Source: Candidatus Neomicrothrix sp. UBA6944 | GTDB lineage: Bacteria > Actinomycetota > Acidimicrobiia > Acidimicrobiales > Poriferisodalaceae | Direction of reading: 5' to 3' | Length of the DNA stretch: 8,155 bases | Assembly (NCBI GenBank): GCA_002448715.1 | Contig: DJZU01000120.1 | Coordinates: forward strand, 1 to 8,155 | Shown here: positions 1 to 5,222 of the stretch, in pieces | Layout of the letters: each line of letters begins with the position of its first letter | How positions within the stretch are numbered: position 1 is the first letter of the stretch | The notes under the pieces: generated by a model | The model's input: only the letters and a program-made list of their open reading frames with translations | Told to the model about the DNA's origin: nothing | Databases searched by the model: none | Translations under genes and position numbers: made by a program

Positions 1-638
1 CCCGAAAATGAGAAGTTCAGTCCTTCGTTACGCATCGGAGGGGTGAATGCGACAGTCGTGGGGTCACCGGTCTGGCTGAGATTGTCGATTGCGGGGCCTC
101 CGGGATAGCCCAGTCCCAGGTATCGAGCGACTTTGTCGAAAGCTTCCCCTGCAGCGTCGTCGACTGTGGCGCCTAAGAGCCGGTACTGTCCGTGGTCTTG
201 AAATTCAATGAGCATGGTGTGCCCGCCACTTACCAGCATCACAACCAATGGGAATTCAAGGTCTGGTTCTTCTAGCAGCGCTGCATATAGGTGAGCCTCG
301 TGGTGGTTGATTCCGATGAATGGCACATTCCAGCCGAGGGCCAAGGCTTTAGCTGCAGATACTCCTATGAGGAGGCTGCCGATGAGCCCTGGGCCGTGGG
401 TTGCCGAGACGGCATCAATGTCGTTGTCGGTGACTCCTGCTTCGACCATAGCTTCGGCGACTACTGGCGTAAGCAGTGACTCGTGAGCACGGCCGGCAAT
501 TTCAGGTACAACTCCTCCATAGCGGGCGTGGAGGTCGACCTGGCTGCTGACTACGTTCGCTAGCACTTGGTGCCCATCTACTACTACGGCAGCAGCTGTT
601 TCATCGCATGAGGTTTCGATTCCGAGGATGACGGTCAT
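1..638 (-). CDS. tsaD: tRNA N6-adenosine threonylcarbamoyltransferase TsaD, 3' end outside window
   Basis: Catalytic subunit (Kae1/YgjD family, ASKHA fold) that transfers the threonylcarbamoyl group from threonylcarbamoyl-AMP to A37 of tRNA, acting with TsaB and TsaE. The reading frame from the ATG at 638 runs without a stop to the left edge, giving 212 full codons of an expected 335-350. It begins MTVILGIETSCDETAAAVV. Visible motifs are RYGGVVPEIAGRAH at 39-52, THGPGLIGSLLIG at 80-92, INHHEAHLYA at 110-119 with the presumed metal-binding His112 and His116, LVSGGHT at 135-141 and GEAFDKVARYLGLGYPGGP at 164-182. The last visible residues, NFSFSG, are the usual lead into the KTA segment. A GGGGG run 5 bases before the ATG is the clearest ribosome site in the window. 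The ATG overlaps the rimI stop. Confidence 0.96.
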   Translation of the reverse strand, partial: MTVILGIETSCDETAAAVVVDGHQVLANVVSSQVDLHARYGGVVPEIAGRAHESLLTPVVAEAMVEAGVTDNDIDAVSATHGPGLIGSLLIGVSAAKALALGWNVPFIGINHHEAHLYAALLEEPDLEFPLVVMLVSGGHTMLIEFQDHGQYRLLGATVDDAAGEAFDKVARYLGLGYPGGPAIDNLSQTGDPTTVAFTPPMRNEGLNFSFS

Positions 639-648
639 GGTTGCCCCC
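635..648 (-). promoter_or_regulatory. tsaD ribosome-binding site and ATGA overlap with rimI
   Basis: A GGGGG run at 648-644 sits 5 bases before the tsaD ATG (638-636), a good Shine-Dalgarno position. The ATG overlaps the rimI TGA (637-635). TsaD may therefore be translated both by coupling and by direct initiation. Confidence 0.6.
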
Positions 649-1171
649 AATCGGTAGTACCCGGTATTTGTTTTTCAATGTTGTTGAGTAGATGTTGGTG
701 TTCGCTCTCTTGCACGTCGTGGCACCACATCACAAGTGCATCTTCGTGGTTGTCTGCGTAGTAGCCCGATCTGATTCCTGCGGGGGCGTATCCAAATAGG
801 CGGTACAGGCTTTGGGCCCGTTCGTTGGAGACACGAACTTCGAGAGTCATGGCAGTTATGTTGTGTTCTAGGCATCCGCGGTGGATGGCGAGCAAGAGAC
901 GTTGGGCGATACCGAGTCTTTGTGTTTCTGGGTGGACGGCTACTGAGGTGATGTGTCCTTCGTCGTGGACGATCATGGCACCGCCGTAACCCGCGATTCG
1001 GTTGTCGTGTCTGGCCACGTAATAGACGCGTTTATCTCGCCGACGAAGTTCATCGTGGTACATCGAGGTCGTCCAAGGCTTTGTGTAGACCTGTTTGTCG
1101 ATGCTTCTGATTGCTCGAACGTGGCGTTTTCTCATGGTTTCTAGAACAATGTGGGTTTCTGCGGTCATCAT
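635..1171 (-). CDS. rimI: RimI-type GNAT N-acetyltransferase
   Basis: Acetyl-CoA-dependent acetyltransferase of the RimI family, named for acetylation of the N-terminal alanine of ribosomal protein S18; actinobacterial members have broader or untested targets. GNAT motif A is ITSVAVHPETQRLGIAQRLL at 74-93, with the QRLGIA acetyl-CoA pyrophosphate loop. LEVRVSNERAQSLYRLFGY at 110-128 holds Glu111, Asn116 and Tyr123, at the positions of the catalytic Glu and Tyr of Salmonella RimI. GIRSGYYADNHEDALVMW follows. About 28 residues beyond this point extend past most RimI proteins (typically 145-160); they are polar, rich in His, Gln and Glu, and match nothing I know. Two adjacent ATGs (1171 and 1168) are possible starts; the first overlaps the tsaB stop. 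It sits between tsaB and tsaD, the common place for rimI. Substrate identity is inferred only from family and context. Confidence 0.9.
   Translation of the reverse strand: MMTAETHIVLETMRKRHVRAIRSIDKQVYTKPWTTSMYHDELRRRDKRVYYVARHDNRIAGYGGAMIVHDEGHITSVAVHPETQRLGIAQRLLLAIHRGCLEHNITAMTLEVRVSNERAQSLYRLFGYAPAGIRSGYYADNHEDALVMWCHDVQESEHQHLLNNIEKQIPGTTDWGQP
1168..1171 (-). other. ATGA stop/start overlap, tsaB to rimI
   Basis: The rimI ATG (1171-1169) overlaps the tsaB TGA (1170-1168), and a second in-frame ATG follows at once (1168-1166). A weak purine run (AAAGAGAA) lies about 6 bases upstream. Either ATG could be used; the protein differs by one methionine. Confidence 0.75.
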
Positions 1172-1866
1172 GAGCGTTCTCTTTGCTGCCAGTTGATACG
1201 CGCGTCGGGTGCCCTGAGATATAAGGGGGTGACTTCAGATGCGGGAACGAATTCTTCGCGAAGAGCACGGGGGTGGGCAAGTTCGACTAACGATCCAGCG
1301 TTGGGGTATCGGAATCCTTCTTGTCCTATTTCGACCCCTCGCATCTTTTCGAATGTTTCGGCGTAACGCTGCGCGCCGTCGCCCACCACGAGGCAGTCTT
1401 CTCCGTGAGCGGCAAGTTGGCTAGCGACGTTTTCTGGGTGGTCAACGTTTGGTTCTGAAATTCTTTGTATGCCGCCTGCGGTTTTTCGGTAGGTGGCGTA
1501 GAACATTTCACCTCGACGGGCGTCAACAGTTGAGACGATGAGTCGGTCGGAAAATCGAGCGGGAAACGCAGCTAAATCAAGACTGGAGATTCCAATCATG
1601 GGTACTTTGCACGCATGCGCTACTGCTTTAGCGGTAGCTAACCCAACGCGCAGGCCCGTGAAGAGCCCAGGCCCGATATCGACAGCGACCACTCCTATGT
1701 CGTTAAGTTCGAGTTGAGTCTGAGCGCACAGGAATTGGATTGCGGGAGCGAGGGTTTCGGCGTGGCGTCGGTCACGGGCCGTGTGGAAGGAGGCTATGAC
1801 CCCTTCGTGGCCTCCTATGGCAACTCCGACCTGGGGTGTGGCTGTCTCTATGCCTAAGACCAACAT
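1168..1866 (-). CDS. tsaB: tRNA threonylcarbamoyladenosine biosynthesis protein TsaB
   Basis: Inactive relative of TsaD (ASKHA fold) that forms the dimeric scaffold with TsaD and binds TsaE during t6A synthesis. It starts with MLVLGIETATPQVGVAI, the family's first ASKHA strand pair, followed by RHAETLAPAI at 34-43 and DIGPGLFTGLRVGLATAKAVA at 63-83, the most characteristic stretch. The C-terminus PLYLRAPDARINWQQR is also family-typical. At 232 residues it has normal length for Gram-positive-type TsaB. It lacks the two metal-binding histidines found in TsaD, as expected. A GGGG run about 9 bases upstream of the ATG could serve as a ribosome site inside the end of tsaE. Its TGA overlaps the rimI ATG as ATGA. 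Confidence 0.95.
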   Translation of the reverse strand: MLVLGIETATPQVGVAIGGHEGVIASFHTARDRRHAETLAPAIQFLCAQTQLELNDIGVVAVDIGPGLFTGLRVGLATAKAVAHACKVPMIGISSLDLAAFPARFSDRLIVSTVDARRGEMFYATYRKTAGGIQRISEPNVDHPENVASQLAAHGEDCLVVGDGAQRYAETFEKMRGVEIGQEGFRYPNAGSLVELAHPRALREEFVPASEVTPLYLRAPDARINWQQRERS

Positions 1867-1867
1867 G

Positions 1868-2374
1868 TCAGAGATCCCCGCTTTGATTGGCGGTCCATTG
1901 TGTCCAGACCAGCGTGAGTTCGGCGCTTCTTGAAACCCATGAGGGTCCGATGGGTTCGATTTCGAATACCCGCGCGTCTTCTATGTCTTCTGGGTGTCCC
2001 AGTTGAATCCGTATACGGAGGAAGTCTCTAGGTAGTTCGGGCACCACGACTTCCCCCCACTCGATACAGATGGCGGCGTGGTCTTCGAGAAGTTCGGGTA
2101 AGTCGAGATCAAGAACTTCGGCCAGGTTGTCCAGGCGATAGACGTCGAGATGATGCAAGCGCAGGCGGCCTTCATAACTTGCCGCCAAGGTAAATGTGGG
2201 GCTTGTTACTTGTTCTGTCACTCCGAGTGCTGCTGCGAGTCCTTGGACGAACGCCGTTTTTCCTGCTCCTAGGTCTCCGGAAAGAAGAATGACGTCTCCG
2301 GGGCGCAGCAGCGGTTCGAGGGCCGCGGCGACCTGCCGGGTGGCTTCAACGGAGCGGGTTCGAACATGCAACAT
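1868..2374 (-). CDS. tsaE: tRNA N6-threonylcarbamoyladenosine biosynthesis ATPase TsaE
   Basis: Small P-loop ATPase (YjeE family) that works with TsaB and TsaD in placing the threonylcarbamoyl group on A37 of ANN-decoding tRNAs. In E. coli and Thermotoga studies its ATP hydrolysis resets the TsaB-TsaD complex. The Walker A motif is GDLGAGKT at 33-40. The family signatures SPTFTL, LHHLDVYRL and IEWGE follow in the usual order. The 168 residues are slightly longer than the common 150-160, with the extra in the C-terminal tail after FEIEPIGPSW. The ATG at 2374 gives the normal N-terminus, and no other start codon lies in frame between it and the alr stop. One base separates its TGA from the tsaB ATG. 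Confidence 0.95.
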   Translation of the reverse strand: MLHVRTRSVEATRQVAAALEPLLRPGDVILLSGDLGAGKTAFVQGLAAALGVTEQVTSPTFTLAASYEGRLRLHHLDVYRLDNLAEVLDLDLPELLEDHAAICIEWGEVVVPELPRDFLRIRIQLGHPEDIEDARVFEIEPIGPSWVSRSAELTLVWTQWTANQSGDL

Positions 2375-2402
2375 GGGGGATTAGTTTCGATTGTACGGCT
2401 GC
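2375..2402 (-). other. alr-tsaE intergenic gap
   Basis: This 28-base gap is the longest non-coding stretch in the window. Read on the minus strand it has no purine-rich Shine-Dalgarno run before the tsaE ATG (the last bases are TAATCCCC), no hairpin with a T-run that would suggest a terminator, and no room for a full promoter. It holds no recognisable element, so the operon probably reads through it. Confidence 0.6.
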
Positions 2403-3518
2403 CTAGGGGTGCCAGCGGCGCGGTACCCGTGCTGTTATTGCGGTCAGTATTTCGTAGGGGATGGTGTCGGACCATCGAGCGAGGTCTTGGACACTTATTT
2501 GGTGGTCGCCGGTGGCGCCAATGAGGATTGCTTGGTCTCCGTTGAACGCACTTGTGGCGCCGATGTCCACCATTGTTTGGTCCATGCAGACTCGTCCGAC
2601 AACGTTGTGGCGATTGTTGTTGATGATGACCTGAGCCTGGTTGGAGAGTGCGCGTCGGTAGCCGTCTGCGTAACCAACTGGAAGGGTGACGATTCGGGTT
2701 GAATCTGTTGGTGCCCACGTGCCGCCGTAGCTAACTGGGTTTCCCGCCTCAACGACCTTGAAGTAGATGACTTCGGTTTGCCATGAAAGCACGGGATGCA
2801 ATTCGATGCTGAGGGGCTCGGTGGTAGGCGCGACGCCGTATAGGAGTAGACCCGGTCGAACGAGATCAAGATGGGCTTCTGGTAGGGCCAAGATGGCCGC
2901 CGAATTTGCGATATGCCGTTTCGGCGTTGGCAGATCGTGACGGGTAAAGAATTCGAGGGCACTGAAGAATCGTTCCAACTGAAGCCGAGCAAAGGTCAGG
3001 TCGGGGTCGTCAGCTGACGCGAAATGGCTGAAAACGCCTTCTACCTCAATCGAATGGCATTGGAGGGCGGTTTCGAAAAGGGTGTCTGCGTTGTAGTGAT
3101 GGATTCCAATCCGTTCCATACCTGTGTCGATTTTGAGGTGAACCCTAGCGGTCGTTTTGGCTGCTTCGGCTGCTTCGTTGATTTGCTTGAGTTTGTCCAC
3201 CGAGGGAGCAGTGAACGTCAGTCCGTGTTCAATGAAAAGCGGTATTTGACGTTCGACTGCTCCTCCAAGTACGTGAATTGGAATTGTGATTCCGTGTTTT
3301 CGGAGCGCGACCCCTTCTTCTACGTATGCCACCCCCAAGCATGGTGCGTCGAGTTGTTGGAGTCGTTGCGCGACTTGGGTAAGCCCGTGTCCGTATGCAT
3401 CAGCTTTTACTACCGGCATGACTTCGGCGGTGCCAACATGAGATTGGATAGATGCGTAGTTGTGCGCGAGTGCGTTGAGGTCAATGTCGCACCATGTGGG
3501 ACGTCGAGTGTCGATCAT
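2403..3518 (-). CDS. alr: Alanine racemase (PLP-dependent)
   Basis: Converts L-alanine to D-alanine for the peptidoglycan stem peptide; a cytosolic homodimer using pyridoxal phosphate. The 371 residues match the family length. The cofactor lysine is Lys38 in VVKADAYGHG. The opposing catalytic tyrosine is Tyr264 in VSYGGTW. Lys129 in HLKIDTGMERIG matches the lysine that is carbamylated in the Geobacillus enzyme, and Arg136 follows it. The cofactor-binding segments HIANSAA at 202-208 and RPGLLLYG at 221-228 are present; Arg221 is the likely contact to the pyridine nitrogen. CMDQTMVDIG at 311-320 is the usual substrate-side loop. The ATG at 3518 overlaps the nnr stop as ATGA and sits just before the conserved RPTWCDIDL opening. 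The gene ends with TAG, and a 28-base gap separates it from tsaE. All key residues are present, so it should be active. Confidence 0.97.
   Translation of the reverse strand: MIDTRRPTWCDIDLNALAHNYASIQSHVGTAEVMPVVKADAYGHGLTQVAQRLQQLDAPCLGVAYVEEGVALRKHGITIPIHVLGGAVERQIPLFIEHGLTFTAPSVDKLKQINEAAEAAKTTARVHLKIDTGMERIGIHHYNADTLFETALQCHSIEVEGVFSHFASADDPDLTFARLQLERFFSALEFFTRHDLPTPKRHIANSAAILALPEAHLDLVRPGLLLYGVAPTTEPLSIELHPVLSWQTEVIYFKVVEAGNPVSYGGTWAPTDSTRIVTLPVGYADGYRRALSNQAQVIINNNRHNVVGRVCMDQTMVDIGATSAFNGDQAILIGATGDHQISVQDLARWSDTIPYEILTAITARVPRRWHP
3515..3518 (-). other. ATGA stop/start overlap, nnr to alr
   Basis: The alr ATG (3518-3516) overlaps the nnr TGA (3517-3515). No convincing Shine-Dalgarno precedes it, again suggesting re-initiation by the terminating ribosome. 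Confidence 0.8.
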
Positions 3519-4849
3519 GAAAGCATCGCTAACTGCGCTGGTTGGAGCAGGAGGGGAAGGTCGCTAGCTGTCATGCCGGGTTGAGCGAGTTGAGCGGCGC
3601 GGCCATGCCAATGGGCTGCCGCTGCTACTGCAAGATGTGTTTGAGGGTAGTTGATTAATGCTCCCATGATGCCTGCTAATACGTCCCCGCTGCCAGCGGT
3701 GGCGAGGCGTTGGTCACCACTCCGTACAAAAGTGAGTTCACCGTTGGGGCTGCATACGATTGTTGTTGGGCCTTTGAGGAGCAGTACGCAGTCTTTCGAT
3801 GCGTTGCGGACGTCGGTGCATCGGTCGTCGGTTGGTGGTGCTCCTGTGAGTTTTTTGAATTCACCGTCGTGAGGGGTGAGTACGGTGGGATTGCGACGGT
3901 TCTTTATGCATTGGGGGTGTGCAGCTACAGCCGCGAGTCCATCGGCGTCAACGATCACCGGCACTGGGGCTTTTTCAATGAGTTTTGCTGCTTCAGCGAG
4001 GGTTTGAGGATCTGACCCCAGACCCGGACCGATCAAAAGCCCATTGAAGCGTTCTAGGTCAGCTAGTGCTTCGGTTGCCCATTCGGACTCTAGAAGGGGT
4101 TTAGTAACCGCTTCGGTTGGGAGGTCGGGTTGTGATAGGTCAGCTGTGGGCGAGGAGACGACGACTATGCCAGCTCCTGCTCGTAAAGCACCGTGGGTAG
4201 CTAATTCTGCTGCTCCGATCATTCCCGGTGATCCGCCGATAATGCGCAGAGCGTTAGTCCATTTATGATCGGTAGCACTCCTTTGCGATAAAGGCTCCCG
4301 TAGGTCTCCATCGGTAATTAGGTTCATTTTGGAGTTAGGAATTTCAAGGCCAAGAGAAGCTATTTCAACTTCTCCAGCTCGGCTTGCGCCAGGTTCGAGT
4401 ATCAGACCGGGTTTGAGTGCGCCGAAGGTGATAGTTCGATCTGCCTGTATAGAGCCACTGTCTATTCCGGTGAGCGCGTCGACGCCTGAAGGAATATCCA
4501 CCGCTAAGACTGGACATGCGGGTTGGTTCGGTGGTTGCCAGTTATCTCGTAGTCCCGTGCCATAGGCCGCGTCGATGACGAGATCTGCGGTAGCTACCGG
4601 TTCGGAGTTCGGCTCGTAAAGTTTGCATCGCACTCCTCTGCGTTGAAGTAACCGTGCAGCTACGAGACCATCTTGTCCGTTGTTGCCTTTGCCAGCTATG
4701 ACGTTGACTCGACGTCCGTAGCCACCTCCCAGCATCCGTAAAGCTGTGTTTGCTACTGCGTAGCCGGCGCGTTGAATGAGAAGTTGTTCTGATTCTGGCG
4801 CTGTTGCATCAACAGCTCTCATCTCTGTTGGAGTTACAACTGGTAGCAC
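3515..4849 (-). CDS. nnr: Bifunctional NAD(P)H-hydrate epimerase / ADP-dependent NAD(P)H-hydrate dehydratase
   Basis: Repairs damaged, hydrated NADH and NADPH: the N-terminal YjeF_N domain interconverts the R and S hydrates and the C-terminal ribokinase-like domain dehydrates the S form using ADP (ATP in some eukaryotes). Epimerase motifs are GKGNNGQDGLVAARLL at 53-68, DAAYGTGL at 93-100 and AVDIPSGVD at 116-124. Dehydratase motifs are IIGGSPGMIGAA at 203-214, IGPGLGSD at 273-280, VIVDADGL at 298-305, TPHDGEFKKLTG at 325-336 and ATAGSGDVLAGIMGAL at 383-398, with the catalytic Asp389. At 444 residues it is somewhat short; the epimerase half appears compact between residues 72 and 91. The first motif has Gln where the family usually has a second Gly (GNNGGDG). 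The start is a GTG: an in-frame TAG lies just upstream and the conserved VVTPTEM precedes the next ATG. Its TGA overlaps the alr ATG. Confidence 0.94.
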   Translation of the reverse strand: MLPVVTPTEMRAVDATAPESEQLLIQRAGYAVANTALRMLGGGYGRRVNVIAGKGNNGQDGLVAARLLQRRGVRCKLYEPNSEPVATADLVIDAAYGTGLRDNWQPPNQPACPVLAVDIPSGVDALTGIDSGSIQADRTITFGALKPGLILEPGASRAGEVEIASLGLEIPNSKMNLITDGDLREPLSQRSATDHKWTNALRIIGGSPGMIGAAELATHGALRAGAGIVVVSSPTADLSQPDLPTEAVTKPLLESEWATEALADLERFNGLLIGPGLGSDPQTLAEAAKLIEKAPVPVIVDADGLAAVAAHPQCIKNRRNPTVLTPHDGEFKKLTGAPPTDDRCTDVRNASKDCVLLLKGPTTIVCSPNGELTFVRSGDQRLATAGSGDVLAGIMGALINYPQTHLAVAAAAHWHGRAAQLAQPGMTASDLPLLLQPAQLAMLS

Positions 4850-4859
4850 GTCCTCTTTA
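4847..4859 (-). promoter_or_regulatory. nnr ribosome-binding region and GTG start
   Basis: Read on the minus strand, the acpS TAA (4859-4857) runs directly into AGAGG (4856-4852), then two bases, then the GTG start (4849-4847). The spacing is tighter than the usual 5-9 bases. The next candidate, an ATG at 4825, would be about 26 bases from this AGAGG and would lose conserved residues, so the GTG is preferred. An in-frame TAG inside the end of acpS rules out a start further upstream. Confidence 0.6.
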
Positions 4860-5222
4860 CTCCGCTATAACGAACGCTTCGGCTATGGAAGAGGTATGAC
4901 TGAGGGATATATGCCAGCCGTGAACCCCGCTGGACTCTGCGAGTTGAGCCGCAGCACCGTGAAGCTTTAGGTCTGGTCTACCGGAGCGGTCTTTGGTGAC
5001 TTCTATTTCACGAAACCGAATGGTTCCTAGACCTACCCCCAGCGCTTTCATTACTGCTTCTTTTGCTGCAAATCTTGCTGCCAGTCGCTCGGTTGGGTCA
5101 GATGCAGAGTTGCAGTATGAAAGTTCGTCTTTTGTGAACAAACGTTGACTGATTTTTGCGCGCCGCTGAAGAACCGTGCGAAATCGATTGACATCTACGA
5201 GGTCAACGCCGATGCCAATCAT
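4857..5222 (-). CDS. acpS: Holo-[acyl-carrier-protein] synthase
   Basis: Transfers the 4'-phosphopantetheine arm of coenzyme A to a serine of apo-acyl carrier protein, activating it for fatty acid synthesis; a cytosolic Mg-dependent enzyme, usually trimeric. From the ATG at 5222 it has 121 residues, the usual family length. The N-terminal GIGVDLVDVNRF carries the metal-binding Asp7, and FAAKEAVMKALG at 51-62 carries the second acidic ligand Glu55 and the CoA-binding lysine region. The C-terminal strand WHISLSHT (103-110) is also typical. A TTG at 5231 would add three residues, but the ATG at 5222 starts the conserved MIGIGVDL and overlaps the glmS stop as ATGA, so I chose it. No strong Shine-Dalgarno precedes it, which fits translational coupling to glmS. 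nnr follows after 7 bases. Confidence 0.95.
   Translation of the reverse strand: MIGIGVDLVDVNRFRTVLQRRAKISQRLFTKDELSYCNSASDPTERLAARFAAKEAVMKALGVGLGTIRFREIEVTKDRSGRPDLKLHGAAAQLAESSGVHGWHISLSHTSSIAEAFVIAE
5219..5222 (-). other. ATGA stop/start overlap, glmS to acpS
   Basis: The acpS ATG (5222-5220) shares two bases with the glmS TGA (5221-5219). With no strong Shine-Dalgarno ahead of it, acpS translation is probably coupled to termination on glmS. Confidence 0.8.

Noticed and set aside
1253..1264. Perfect 12-base palindrome TCTTCGCGAAGA
   Set aside because: It falls inside tsaB at codons for the LREEF stretch. A single short palindrome in coding sequence, with no second copy noticed, is not enough to call an operator.
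2391..2702. Plus-strand open frame of 103 codons
   Set aside because: It is antisense to the conserved C-terminal half of alr, and its translation is low-information, as expected for a shadow frame.
2269..2718. Minus-strand 149-codon frame overlapping alr and tsaE in another frame
   Set aside because: It is rich in Arg, Pro and Ser, typical of an out-of-frame reading, and both overlapped genes are clearly real.
3024..3584. Long plus-strand open frame (186 codons)
   Set aside because: It lies opposite alr and the nnr/alr junction. The minus-strand proteins carry complete family motifs, while this translation shows no recognisable domain and no plausible ribosome site.
3847..3865. Imperfect inverted repeat (GTGAGTT ... 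AATTCAC) resembling an operator or hairpin
   Set aside because: It lies within the nnr dehydratase domain in conserved codons (TPHDGEFKKLTG), has a mismatch and no T-run, and is best explained by coding sequence.
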